Below are positions 45,481 to 56,295 of a stretch of 64,000 bases of DNA, in pieces. Made by a program: the position numbers and the translations under genes. Where the stretch lies: contig LNAC01000136.1 of assembly GCA_002007465.1 (NCBI GenBank), positions 3,020,284 through 3,084,283 on the forward strand, read 5' to 3'. The notes under the pieces are model-generated. The model was given only the letters and a program-made list of their open reading frames with translations. It was not told the origin of the DNA and searched no databases. This DNA comes from Ailurus styani (lineage: Eukaryota; Chordata; Mammalia; Carnivora; Ailuridae). How positions within the stretch are numbered: the stretch's first letter is position 1; every line of letters begins with the position of its first letter.

Positions 45481-46187
45481 GACTCAGGGAGGGGAGTGGA
45501 GACCGCCGGGGACACTTGGGGACTCAGGGAGGGGAGTGGAGACCGCCGGGGACACTTGGGGACTCAGGGAGGGGAGTGGAGACCGCCGGGGACACTTGGG
45601 GACTCAGGGAGGGGAGTGGAGACCGCCGGGGACACTTGGGGACTCAGGGAGGGGAGTGGAGACCGCCGGGGACACTTGGGGACTCAGGGAGGGGAGTGGA
45701 GACCGCCGGGGACACTTGGGGACTCAGGGAGGGGAGTGGAGACCGCCGGGGACACTTGGGGACTCAGGGAGGGGAGTGGAGACCGCCGGGGACACTTGGG
45801 GACTCAGGGAGGGGAGTGGAGACCGCCGGGGACACTTGGGGACTCAGGGAGGGGAGTGGAGACCGCCGGGGACACTTGGGGACTCAGGGAGGGGAGTGGA
45901 GACCGCCGGGGACACTTGGGGACTCAGGGAGGGGAGTGGAGACCGCCGGGGACACTTGGGGACTCAGGGAGGGGAGTGGAGACCGCCGGGGACACTTGGG
46001 GACTCAGGGAGGGGAGTGGAGACCGCTGGGGACGCCTGGGGACTCAGGGAGGGGAGTGGAGACCGCCGGGGACACTTGGGGACTCAGGGAGGGGAGTGGA
46101 GACCGCCGGGGACACTTGGGGACTCAGGGCGGGGAGTGGAGACCGCTGGGGACACTTGGGGACTCAGGGCGAGGCGTGGAGACCTTG
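45463..46187 (+). repeat. 40-bp G-rich minisatellite, ~17 units
   Basis: Unit of 40 bp beginning GACTCAGGGAGGGGAGTGGA and ending GACCGCCGGGGACACTTGGG. Seventeen full units run from 45481 to 46160, with a partial unit at the left (45463-45480) and a degenerate one at the right (to about 46187). Units 1-13 (45481-46000) are identical as written. Unit 14 (GACCGCTGGGGACGCCTGGG half) equals the left flank variant; unit 17 has AGGGCGGGGAG. Each unit has two CpG and no stop in any plus frame; since 40 is not a multiple of 3, all three plus frames stay open, giving the 406-, 330- and 268-codon frames. These are not evidence of coding. Confidence 0.97.
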
Positions 46188-46309
46188 GTCATGCCTTTGT
46201 CTCAGGCAGCCAAACCTCACGCTGGTTATCACTTACCGACTTTGGACTGGCACACACTGTGTGTGTGTAAGAACATTTATCGTGTGGATTTTAGTTCGCG
46301 TGTTTCAGT

Positions 46310-46520
46310 ACAGACTGGTTAAGAGCGCTGTCTTTGGAGCCAGGTCACCTGAGTTGGCACACCCGCTCCTCCACGAACTAAGATCCTGAGTGAGTTGCTT
46401 AACCTGTGTAATTCTGCTTCCTGATCTGGAAAGTGGGAGAATATTTATAATTTGAAGGTTAAATCAGATGCTGTATATGTCGGGCACTTAGAAAATAATG
46501 CCTAACGTACTTAGCGAGGT
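46310..46520 (+). mobile_element. MIR
   Basis: 'gtctttggagccaggtcacc', 'gtgagttgcttaacctgtgt', 'ctgatctggaaagtgggaga' and 'gaaggttaaatcagatgctg' follow the MIR consensus order in sense. Confidence 0.8.
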
Positions 46521-46539
46521 GCAGAAGTTTGTGATTGTT

Positions 46540-46690
46540 ATCCCCTCATCCTGGGAATAACTCCATGAGGTCTATCATCGCCTCTCCCTTCAGCCCACGC
46601 CCCTGGTTTCCAGGTGAGGAAAATGAAGCTGAGGAAGGAATACAGGGATTTGAACCCAGGGCAGTGCTTTCAAACGCTAAGAATGCGAGG
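46540..46690 (-). mobile_element. MIR, inverted relative to its neighbour
   Basis: 'tttccaggtgaggaaaatga' and 'gggatttgaacccagggcag' are the complement of a MIR. With the sense MIR just before it, the two form a diverged inverted pair. Confidence 0.75.
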
Positions 46691-46802
46691 ATTCTGTCCG
46701 CACGTAGGCTTCGGATTATTTGTTCCTAGGGAGAAGGTGGGTCACCCCTAACTGCCCAAGTGGGAGCCGAGTTCTTCAGTTTCTTTCCACTGCTGTACGA
46801 AT

Positions 46803-46992
46803 TTTTAAAAAAGATTTTTATTTATTTACTTATTTGAGAGAGAGCACAAGTAGGCAGAGAGGCAGGCAGAGAGAGGAGGAAGCAGGCTCCGTGCTCAGCA
46901 GGGAGCCCCATGCGTGGCTTGATCCCAGGACCCTGAGATCATGACCGGAGCCGAAGGCAGAGGCTTAACCCACTGAGCCACCCAGGTGCCCC
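46803..46992 (-). mobile_element. CAN-SINE with TSD
   Basis: Complete reverse copy flanked by CTGCTGTACGAATTTT. Young head type. Confidence 0.92.
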
Positions 46993-48630
46993 TGCTGTAC
47001 GAATTTTGATGTGAATTTTCATCTGCTTTGGTTTCTTCCACAATTGGTAAAGCATTAAATACTCTGGTTAGACTGACACCTGGGTTTGGCTGTTAAAGAG
47101 TCTGGACATTTCTTATCTCCCTACCCCCACCAGCCCCTATCTTCCAGGGATTAGAAGTCATTGCAGATGGGACTCAGCATGAGCCTCCTTTGGGGGCCCA
47201 AATTAGGGACTAGTTCTCTGGTATTAAGCTTGCCTTGATAGACAGGGTATGAACAACACTGTGAGTTGATTGTGCCCTGGAGGAGAAGAAAAAGACCCCA
47301 TACAGTAGCAAACTGGCCATTTGCCACAATTTTGGGTCTTGTCATTATTTGTAATTTTTTTTTTATCATGGATCAGGTTTTTTGGCAGGACATCTATGCC
47401 AAAACTATCAAGGACCTGAAATATGTCTCTGGATTTTTTGATTATGGATGTTCAGGATAGGCTGAAGAGCCAGTCTTAGAGTGACTTTCATTCCACTTCT
47501 GTGGACGCATACAGTGTGGAACTCCCAAATACCCATGCTCCCTGTGTCTCAGTTATTTCTTTGTGTCCTGTCAAATCTACATGGCAACTTTTTCTATTTT
47601 TTTTTAAAAAAATCATTGTTAGGTAAGTTATTCCAAGGTGGGTCTCAGTGGTGTGTGTGTGTTTACCTCTTAGTTTTATTGAAGTTGTATATACACGTAG
47701 TTCAGAGTCAAATAATTCCATAAGGTTTGTTACCGAAAACAGCAGAACCCTCCATCATTTCCTGCTTTTCTGAAACAGCAATCACGTTCATCTCTTTAAG
47801 CTTGTTGATACCTGTTTCATGCCTCTAAATAACACTTAGGTGGCTCCTTCTTGGTTTTTCAGGTATAGTCCTTCGAAGTGACTTTCCAGATGGAATATAA
47901 TGATTTAGATCTCTTTAGCATTCCTGCATCTACCATTCACATGGTCCTTCCTAACATCTACAGAGTATAGCTATCTATAATTTTTAGTTAGGTCAGTATT
48001 TAGTCTGGTCAACATTATGGCTTCCTATACACACACAATTAAAAACTAAGTTAGGTAGTATATGATTACTCCCCCTTTCTAACTTCTGTTTTCCTCCAGA
48101 ATTGTCTTTCTGTGTGTGTTTCCAGAATTTTCTATGGAGTTTTCACTAGTTTAACAAGTTCTTTGCCCGTTGCCTAAATCTTCTCTTGAGATGCACTCAT
48201 GTAATACCTGTTTTAACCAATTTTATCTTGAGTACAGCTTTCTGACCTGCTTTGCCTTTCCAGACCTTTCCAGTCTTGATGTTGGATGCATAGCTGCAGA
48301 TTCCCTTTTCCTCTGTTGTGCTGGTTCCTGTTTTATATCCCATGTCTTTGTGATTCCCGCCCCCCCCCATCATTTTGGTGGAGCACTTTTTCCAGTAACT
48401 CTGAGAAAGAGTACGCATCAGGTACATTGAATTGGTGTATTGCTATGACAAATTATCCTCTCAGAGTTTTTTTCCTTAAAATTCTACTAACAATGCAAAA
48501 ATAATTTCTTGTGGCAAATCTTTCAAACACTTAGTAGAAATTCAAACAAAGTTCCCCTTCTATCTGTCATCCTTATCTCTCTCTCCAATCCAGAGGTATT
48601 CAAACTGTTGGAGTTGGAGCATTCAGTCAC
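46993..48630. other. Unique DNA and decayed old L1, no gene seen
   Basis: 47670-48500 reads like an antisense old L1 3' region ('ttttattgaagttgtatata', 'caaataattccataaggttt'), low certainty. Frames of 60-86 codons here are unsupported. 48640-48730 is a piece of the 'gtgccaactgtgtgctaaga' type. Confidence 0.4.
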
Positions 48631-48919
48631 CCTTTGCATTCATTCAGTCAACAGATATTTATGAATTTATGAGTGCCAACTGTGTGCTAAGACCTGTTCC
48701 AGAACTTGGGAATATAAAGTGAACAAAACTTCTTTTGGAGCTGGAGAGGAATAGTGTGCTGCTTCTCCATGCTGGAACTGAGCTCCTCTGCTCCTTTGGT
48801 TAGCTGCTTTTTCTTCTCTGGGAATACAGACATCACACAATTAAGGGTCACTCTCTCTCTTTGTCTTTCTTGGTATAAAATCATGACCATTACAAATTGA
48901 ACTGCATAGCTTGTGTGTC

Positions 48920-49590
48920 ACTAGAGCAACATCATCACACCCCTGAGATACAGAAATAGATTTTCTGAGTGGATGAACACAATGTGGTGTGTTTACACAC
49001 ACATATCCACATACAGTGGAGTATTTCACCTTAAAGAGGAAAGAAATTCTGTGGCATGGTACAACATGGATGAACCTTGATGATGTTATGTTCAGTAAAA
49101 TAAGCAGTCATCAAAAGGCAAATATTGTATGATTTTACTTATATGAGGCATATAAAGTAGTCCAATTCATAGAAAAAAAAAGGTAGAATGAAGGTCCTCA
49201 GAGACTGGGGGAGAGGGAAATGTGTTATTTAATGGGTGTAAAGTTTCAGTTTTGCAGGATAAGTTTTGGAGATTGGTTGCACAAATATGTGAATGTACTT
49301 AACAATACTAACCTACACACTTAAAAATAGTTAAGATGGGGGTGCCTGGGTGGCTCAGTCAGTTAAGTGTCTGCCTTCAGCTCAGGTCATAATCCTGGGG
49401 TGGCAGGATCCAGTCCTGCTTCAGGCTCCCTGCTTAGCAGGGAGTCTGCTTCTCCCCTTGTCTGCTTCTCCCTATGGCTTGTGCGCTCTCTCTCTCTCTG
49501 ACAAATAAATAAGTAAAATCTTAAAAAAAGTTGAGACGGCAAATTCTATATTATGTGTATTTTACCACAATTAAACAAAAAACCAGAAAT
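48920..49590 (+). mobile_element. Old L1 3' end (L1M-type), split by SINE
   Basis: 'gaacacaatgtggtgtgttt', 'gtacaacatggatgaacctt', 'caatattgta'-like 'ggcaaatattgtatgatttt', 'ttggttgcacaaatatgtga' and 'tgtgtattttaccacaatta' run in order in sense. A SINE at 49339-49530 splits it. Confidence 0.8.
49339..49530 (+). mobile_element. CAN-SINE with TSD
   Basis: GGGGTGCCTGGGTGGCTCAG to AAATAAATAAGTAAAATCTT. Direct repeat AGTT(A/G)AGA(T/C)GG. Intermediate head type (GTTAAGTGTCTGCC). Confidence 0.9.
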
Positions 49591-50262
49591 TTTCACACAA
49601 CTCTGTAATGGGATTCATCCTGTAATTTGATGAGGGTGATTGAATCGGCTTGCAGCTGGGTAGAGCTACTGCCTGGAATTCATGGTTTCTAGGGTATGCG
49701 GAGTGTGTAGCAGTGGATTTCCCTGGAACTTTCTTCTGATGCGCTTAGCACCAGAAGGTTTGGCAGGTCACCTTGTTGGGATGGACTCATGCTGCTTTCT
49801 CTTTCTTCCATGGGATTTCCATATCTCTGGGAAGAGGTCCTCAGTTATGTATAGTGCAGATAAACTCAGACTATTTCAGAGTGCCCTGACCAGTTATGCA
49901 ACTAGGAGCAGCAAGAAGTGGTAGTTTTGTTTGGCTTAGGGGTTACATTCTTTTTCGGAGTTTGTAAGCATGTGCCCCTTGAGAGCCTCCTTGATCCATT
50001 TCAACTGGAAACGAAGAGGTTTACTTGGTAGCACCGGGAGGTGCCTTCCCAGCACTTTCCCTGTCAGTGTTTCCTCTACAACCCTCTGTGGAGTGACCCT
50101 GTGCTATGTGCTGATTCTGCTCCCCAGCCCTTATGACTGTCGCGTAGGCCAGGATTGCACTGGTGCTGTGCCTGTTGGCTGGAGAGATCAGCCTGGTGAA
50201 TTTGGTTGTGCTCTGTTACCGCTCTGTGAACTAGGTATAGCCATCATACAGAATTTTCTTCC
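49591..50262. other. Unique DNA, no gene proven
   Basis: Frames at 49682-49924 and 49970-50299 are open but not bounded by splice sites that I trust and carry no recognised domain; the second runs into a SINE. Confidence 0.4.
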
Positions 50263-50420
50263 AGGGGCACCTGGGTGTCTCCGTCCATTAAGCATCTGAC
50301 TCTTGGTTTTGGCTCCGGTCATGATCTCCAGGTTGTGAGATCAAGCCCTGCATTGCTGGGCATGCAACCTGCTTGGGAGTCTCTCTCTCCCTCTCCCTTC
50401 CCCCCCTTCCCCCCCTCCCC
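50263..50420 (+). mobile_element. Oldest-type CAN-SINE, short tail
   Basis: GGGCACCTGGGTGTCTCCGT, GACTCTTGGTTTTGGCTCCG, GGTTGTGAGATCAAGCC, then CT/C-rich stretch ending CCCCCAACAAA; little A tail is left. Direct repeat AGAATTTTCTTCC on both sides. Confidence 0.88.
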
Positions 50421-50639
50421 CAACAAAGAATTTTCTTCCTGGCAAACTCAGAGCCCAGTGGGATGAATGACTATGGGCAACCAAAGTTCTCTGTTCACTT
50501 TGCTGATTGTAGATTCAGGGTTTCTTATAATGGTCATTTTTGATGTGAGCAAACCACTGGTCCGGGGTGGAAACCTCCCTGTTTGAGACTTCTGCTTTCT
50601 TTAATAGGGGTGTGGGTTGACCTTGGAGAAAATAACTAT

Positions 50640-50830
50640 TTTTTAAATAGATTTTTATTTATTTATTTGACAGAGAGAGAGAAATCACAAGTAGGCAGAG
50701 AGGCAGGCAGAGAGAGAGGAGGAAGCAGGTTCCCCACCGAGCAGGGAGCCCGATGGTGGGGCTCGATCCCAGGACCCTGAGATCATGACCTGAGCTGAAG
50801 GCAGGGGCTATAATGGGCCAGGAGGGCCCC
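50640..50830 (-). mobile_element. CAN-SINE, damaged head
   Basis: Reverse copy; the last part (GGGGCTATAATGGGCCAGGAGGGCCCCCT) replaces the usual AACCCACTGAGCCACCCAGG, so the tRNA-like head is mutated or rearranged. Confidence 0.8.
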
Positions 50831-51520
50831 CTCAAATTGCCTCAAAAAAAAAAAGGGTCAGGGCTAGGAAAAAGTTTCCTTGTGATTAGATCATAGGGCC
50901 TGATAATACACGGTTTTGGAATGTCTGGCATGCTCTTTATCACTGATTTTCCTTAGTTGTAATCAAAAAAGGGGCAGAATGTGGTAATTAAGTCTCTAGA
51001 AGTATCAGCAGGAAGGTGAGAAGAGTAATAAAATAGTTGGAAAAGGTAGTTTTACTGTTGGCTGCATGCCCTTTTGCCTTAGGCAAGCTACCTCAGTTTC
51101 CTTAACTATAAAGCAAATGGTCACCATTCGCGGGCCACCTCCAGTGAATGTGTTTCAAGTCAGAAATTCCTTTGGAACTCCAATGAAAGCAATAGATCCA
51201 GGAGCTCAAAAACTCAAAACCCAGGCCTGCTGGGGACTCAGGTTTACTGGTCAGTGTGAGCCCTGACTAAACATGGCAGCCCACAGTTGGCCCCAACTGA
51301 CTATTGCCAAGTTGAAATGCAAGCCTCGTATTGCCAGATTCTGTGTCTCCCTCAACCCCTTCCTTTTTATAGAAAATGCAGATAAACAGATTCTTTCATG
51401 AATGTGAAACTTCTTGGTTTTTACATTTCAGTAGTTGCTTTAGATTTTTGAAAGAACTTTATTGGTCGAATGAAACACATTTGTGGTCTGCTTTCTGCCT
51501 GTAGGCTGTTACTTAAATAC
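50831..51520. other. Unique DNA, no gene seen
   Basis: Nothing recognised apart from an A-run at 50845-50854. Confidence 0.4.
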
Positions 51521-51801
51521 AGGAGTCCCTTGTCTGTGGTTCTGTTTCTGTGGTTTTAGTCAACCACAGTCTGGAAGCAGATGATCCTCCTTCCAACAAA
51601 TCATCACGAAGTTAAGTAGTCTCACACTGCATTATAATGCCTTTGTCATTCAGCTAATGAGCTCACTTCATCTCCTTAGAGAGAGATTTTAGCATCCCCC
51701 GTCGTCATCATGGTCATAAGGATGAGTATAATAAGATTTTGAGGGAGAGAGACCACATTTACATACTTATTGTAATTGTTTATTGTTAGTTATTGTGCCT
51801 T

Positions 51802-51995
51802 ATTTATTTATTAAAAGATTTAATTTATTTGACCGAGAGATAGAGAGCACAGGTAGGCAGAGCAGCAGGCAGAGGGAGAGGGAGAAGCAGGCTCTCCACC
51901 GAGCAGTGAGCCTGATGCGGGGCTCCATCCCAGGACCCTGGGATCATGACCTGAGCTGAAGGCAGACGCTTAACCAACTGAGTCACCCAGGCGCC
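51802..51995 (-). mobile_element. CAN-SINE
   Basis: Complete reverse copy, intermediate head type (GGTTAAGCGTCTGCC). Confidence 0.9.
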
Positions 51996-52004
51996 TGTGT
52001 GTCT

Positions 52005-52445
52005 AATTTGTCCATCAGTTGGTGGATAATTGGGTTATTTTTGATCTTTGGCTATTATGAATAATGTTGCTATGGACATTTGTGCACAGGGTTTTATATG
52101 GACATTCGTTTTTTAAGGTAGGTACCTAGAAGTGGACTTAGTAATTCTATGTTTAGCCTTTTGAGGAACTGCCAGACTGTTTTCCAGAGACATTGTGCCA
52201 TTTTAGATTCTCATGAACAGTGTATATGATAGTTTCAATTTCTCCCCATCTCTTATATGATCTTCCTTCTGATTTGATTATAGTCATCCTAGTGGGTGTG
52301 AAGAGCTGTCTCATTGTGGTTTAGATTTGCGTTTCCCTCATGACTAATGATGTCGAGGCTATTCATGTGTTTAGTGGCCATGTGTATGTCTTCTTTGGAG
52401 AACTCTTTGTTCATATCCTTTACGTGGCACTTATTTTTGACCCAG
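52005..52445 (-). mobile_element. Old L1 fragment
   Basis: 'ggctattatgaataatgttg', 'tgtcttctttggagaactct' and 'cattgtggtttagatttgcg' are the complement of L1 ORF2 end/3'UTR. Confidence 0.75.
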
Positions 52446-52797
52446 CTCTTGAGATTTTCTCCTGAGAAATGCACATTTCACAGCCACACAAGAGGCAATA
52501 TGTTCTTTTTATTTATTTATTTTTACTTCAATTCAATTAACAAAAGGGAATATGTTCTAAGACCCCCAAATGAATACCTGAAACTGTGGGTCGTATCAAA
52601 CCCAATGCATACTGTTCTTTTCTATATGTACAACCCTATGATAAAGTTTAATTTATAAATTAGGCATAGTAAGAGATGACTATCTGTAGCTGATAATAAA
52701 CAGTTACAAGAATATTACTATTGATCTTTTGGTGATTTGTCAGACTGCAGGTGACTGCAGGTAACTGAAACCATGGACAAAGGGGAACTGCTGTACA

Positions 52798-53049
52798 CAG
52801 TTTCCAGGGGTTCATGACCCTCTTGATACTTCTCTGTGAGTCTGAGGATACTCACAGAGAACATGCTCTATAGCAGGGATTTTTCTGGGCATTTTATACA
52901 CTTGATCTTATTCATATTATTGACCTCATGGGATTCATGTGAGGATCAAATGTTCAGGAAAGTGACTTGTGAACCATAAAGCAGCATACAGCTTCAGGCA
53001 TTGCTACAGGCGCAAGCTCCGTAGGTAAGTGATAGTGAACTGAAGTTGG
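52798..53049. other. Unique DNA
   Basis: Nothing recognised; contains ACTCACAGAG and its inverse CTCTGTGAGT around 52830-52860 (short inverted repeat). Confidence 0.4.
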
Positions 53050-53260
53050 TATGGGCGTGAACTGGAGTCAGACGGCCCTGTTTGAATCCTAGTGTCGCTT
53101 TTATGGGCCATTGTGTTTTGGGGCAGTTCAACTTCTCCGACTCCGTATTCTCATTTGTAAAATGGAGATAATAACTGACCTACTTCCCACATCTTCTTGG
53201 GCAGTTAACATAATTAAATACTTCGTATTGTGCAGGTGGGTACAAGAAAGTGCTGGATAA
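53050..53260 (+). mobile_element. MIR
   Basis: 'actggagtcagacggccctg', 'gtttgaatcctagtgtcgct', 'ctcatttgtaaaatggagat' and 'aataactgacctacttccca' follow the MIR order in sense. Confidence 0.88.
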
Positions 53261-53274
53261 ATTGTTACCTTGGT

Positions 53275-53625
53275 GCCGTGGACTGTTTGTGTCTCCTGAA
53301 GTGTGTATGTTGAAGTCCTGATCCCTGTGGCGGAGTTTGGAGGTGGAGCCTTTGGGAGGGAATTAGGTCTTGAGGGTGGGGCCCTCACGACAGGGATGGA
53401 CGCCCTTGTAGGAAGACACACAGGAGAGATGATCTCTGTCCCTGTGAAAACACAGTGAGAAGGTAACCACTGTAAACCAGGAAGATGGCTCACACCAGAC
53501 CTTGACCGTCTGGGCACCCTGATCTTGGACTTATGTTCTCCAGAACTGTGAGAAATAAATGTCTGTAGTATGAACCACCAGTGTATGGTATTCTGTTTAT
53601 AGTAGCCCAAACTGAATAAGAGAGC
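53275..53625 (+). mobile_element. MLT1-type LTR (ERVL-MaLR), old solo LTR
   Basis: 'ccgtggactgtttgtgtctc', 'gtggagcctttgggagggaa', 'gggccctcacgaca', 'aggaagatggctcacaccag', 'cttggacttatgttctccag' and 'aactgtgagaaataaatgtc' run in the order of a mammalian MaLR LTR, with the polyadenylation signal AATAAA. Non-coding, old and inactive; no internal retroviral genes are seen next to it. Confidence 0.8.
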
Positions 53626-53917
53626 TGCTATTATTATTATCTTACAGAATGAACTAGGCATATTGCAGTGGAACAGGTTGCTCTTTGAATATGGAAATAG
53701 CTTCCTTCTTTCTGGAGAAAATAGATGTCCTCTGATGATCTTTAAAAGACCCAAGAAGTTTTTGTAAATTAAATCTTAGCGTCTTAGGAAAGAGAATTTA
53801 ACTCCCAGAAGAATGTAAGCCCATAGTGTACTTCATAGACCCTAGCTCAGTTAATATTCTCCAAATTTGTCACTCCTGTTAGCATCTGCTTAAAAGTGAT
53901 GTAAAAAACCAAAATAA
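53626..53917. other. Unique DNA
   Basis: Nothing recognised. Confidence 0.4.
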
Positions 53918-54120
53918 GGGCGCCTGGGTGGCTCAGTGGGTTAAAGCCTCTGCCTTCGGCTCAGGTCATGATCTCAGGGTCCTGGGATCGAGGCCCGCAT
54001 CGGGCTCCCTGCTCGGCGGGGAGCCTGCTTCCTCCTCTCTCTGCCTCTCTGCCTACTTGTGATCTCTCTCTCTCTCTCTGTGTCAAATAAATAAATAAAA
54101 TCTTTAAAAAAGAAACAAAA
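53918..54120 (+). mobile_element. CAN-SINE with TSD
   Basis: Complete young copy with an A-rich AAACAAAAAAAC tail. Direct repeat AAAAAACCAAAA(T/C)AA. Inverted relative to the SINE at 54291-54486. Confidence 0.92.
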
Positions 54121-54290
54121 AAACAAAAAACCAAAACAACACCCCGCCCACTGCTTTCCCCATAATTTTGGCCCTTACCTGGCCTAGAGGAACTCAAGAT
54201 TCCAGGCGGACAGTTTTGCTCTGTGACAGGAAGGTCAAGCAAGTAAGCATTGTTGGATTAAAACAGAGAAGAGGGTCCAAAATCTTAAAT

Positions 54291-54486
54291 TTTTTTTTTT
54301 AAAGATTTTATTTATTTCACAGCGGGAGAGAGATCACAAGGAGGCAGAGAGGCAGGCAGAGCGGGAGAGAGATCACAAGGAGGCAGAGAGGCAGGCAGAG
54401 AGAGAGAGGGACTTGATCCCAGGACCCTGAGATCATGACCTGAGCCAAAAGCAGAGGCTTTAACCCACTGAGCCACCCAGGCGCCC
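54291..54486 (-). mobile_element. CAN-SINE with internal duplication and deletion
   Basis: Direct repeat CCAAAATCTTAAA on both sides. Inside, the 39-bp stretch starting GCGGGAGAGAGATCACAAGG is repeated (54322 and 54361), and the middle (normally 'aagcaggctccc...gcggggct') is missing, so GAGAGGG joins directly to ACTTGATCCCAGG. Confidence 0.92.
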
Positions 54487-54963
54487 CAAAATCTTAAAAT
54501 TTAACCTTTCTAAAATTTGTTAGAGTCTTTAGGCCAGCAAACTAGGAGGGAGTGGTGAATCGCCCTAAGACTTTGTAGAGTGGATCTTTGCTCTTGAATG
54601 TAATAAAGATGCAGACCATTCAGGCTCTTATTTTGGTCTCTTGAGCTTATAGCCACTGCCCTTAAGAGGGAAACCTCTTAACTCTTAGAGTGGAGACTTT
54701 TCAGACAGAAATTGTTTTTTTCTGGCTGGTATTTGGGTTCAACAAATATGGAGCGTGATAGGTAAGCCTTCTGAGGTCCACTCAGAGGGAGTGGAGTCAT
54801 CTTGATGTCAGATTTTCTTCCAGTTTAGCTGAAGGGAAAAGCTCTGGAAGCTTCGGTCTACCAGAGAGTCTCTGAGAGTTATTGGGATTCCAGTGTTTTG
54901 TGAGTTTCATGACCTGCCAAGTGTGTGAGTGTGTGTGGCTTGGATTTCATTAAAAAAATTTTT
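54487..54963. other. Unique DNA
   Basis: Nothing recognised beyond a short GTGTGTGAGTGTGTGT run at 54922-54937. Confidence 0.4.
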
Positions 54964-55160
54964 GGGTGCCTGGGTGGCTCAGTGGGTTAAAGCCTCTGCC
55001 TTCGGCTCAGGTCATGATCTCAGGGTCCTGGGATCGAGCCCCACATCGCATCAGGCTCTCTGCTCAGCAGGGAGCCTGCTTCCTCCTCTCTCTCTGCCTG
55101 CCTCTCTGCCTACTTGTGATCTCGCTCTCTGTCAAATAAATAAATCTTTAAAAAAAATTT
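54964..55160 (+). mobile_element. CAN-SINE
   Basis: Complete young copy, GGGTGCCTGGGTGGCTCAGT to AAATAAATAAATCTTTAAAA, with a small CATCGCATCA duplication in the middle. Flanks share TTAAAAAAATTTT. Confidence 0.92.
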
Positions 55161-56295
55161 TCGTGACAGTTGTTAAAGATGGTAAGGAAGACTTTATTCA
55201 AGAGGGTCTGCTGCAATGGGGGTTTTGCAGTGAGAGATGGGGCTCAACTCTGAGTACAACAAGTGGAGATGGATAGCAGAGGAGCGGAGTGGGGTCCATG
55301 GATGGAAAGCTACGAGAGAAAAGATCAAAGCCAGAAGGATTCTTGCTAGACCAACTCCACAGGATTCTTGCCGAAGGCAGACCAGGGTGACCAGATACCA
55401 AGGGTGGAGGATTTTCACTAACTGACCCAGCAGATTCTTGCTAAAACTGCATTAACAGGGCCAACCACAGGGTCCAAGGTTGGGGCCGAGTCAGAAACAG
55501 GACTCAAGTCAGAAAGGGCCTGAACCAAGTTTGGTCAAGGCGATAGTGTTGGTCAGTTTGAGACGTGAGGTGGCTAAGGTAGACTGTTGCTCTTTACGTA
55601 ATACAATCACGAAATACTGTGAGCATTTGAATGACACATCCTTAAAAGAGAAAAGCTGCTTTTCTTTTGTTTAATCCCTCTCTTATAATTGCCTTTTTGG
55701 GTCATTTCAAGGTCTTTCCCTTATGGATATATTTCTTCCTGTTTTACAATAGCGGAAGAGATACAGAAGAATCATCCAAATGACTAAAACTCTGTGAAAA
55801 GGAAAAGCTGCTCTGTAGTTGGGCTCCTCAGTGATGAAAAATGAGAAATGCATTCTCTGGTAGTTATCTTCTCCTTTCCCTCCTGAATTGCACTGAAAGA
55901 ACAGTCAGTTTCAAAACAACATTGGAACTTTGAAAATCAAGTGTAACAGCCAGAAAGAGTTTGGAAACTTGATCCTAGCAAATGGTGTTTCTCACCTGCC
56001 AGCCACCTTATTCACAGAGTTCTCGGTATCCCACTGACACACTTATGATTCTCAACTTCCAGGACCACACTCATATTAACACATACTTAACACACTCATT
56101 AATACATCATTTTCCTTATGGAATATTAGTGGAGTTAGTTATTCTGGATGGCAATTCTTTTCTCTTGAAGAAAACAAAAACAAAACCGATTGGTATGCTA
56201 CCTTAAATCTTTTAGCTTAAATTAAGACCTAAATCGTAAAGATTTCTGTCATTTAAATAAACTTAAACATCTCAAAAATGCTTTTTATTTTTATT
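55161..56295. other. Unidentified sequence, no gene proven
   Basis: 55180-55580 has three spaced copies of GATTCTTGC (55338, 55362, 55431) and GGGTCCAAGGTT-like text, possibly an old LTR-type repeat. 55700-56290 is unique AT-rich DNA. Overlapping small frames on both strands are not supported. Confidence 0.35.

Larger units (their letters stand above)
51521..52797. mobile_element. Tigger-like element with nested insertions
   Basis: Terminal repeats: CAGGAGTCCCTTGTCTGTGG at the left and the complement of CAGCAGTTCCCCTTTGTCCA at the right. Typical Tigger text 'ggttttagtcaaccacagtc' (left) and 'gaatacctgaaactgtgggt', 'tgataaagtttaatttataa' (right). A SINE (51802-51995) and an old L1 piece (52005-52445) lie inside. 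No transposase frame survives. Confidence 0.75.

Noticed and set aside
45169..46389. 406-, 330- and 268-codon frames encoding a 40-residue repeat
   Set aside because: All three plus frames are open because the 40-bp unit has no stop; this is what a stop-free minisatellite gives without selection.
53275..53625. A provirus next to the MLT1-type LTR
   Set aside because: No internal retroviral coding region or second LTR is seen; it is an old solitary LTR.
53128..53754. 208-codon minus-strand frame
   Set aside because: It is antisense to a MIR and an MLT1-type LTR; chance frame in repeat DNA.
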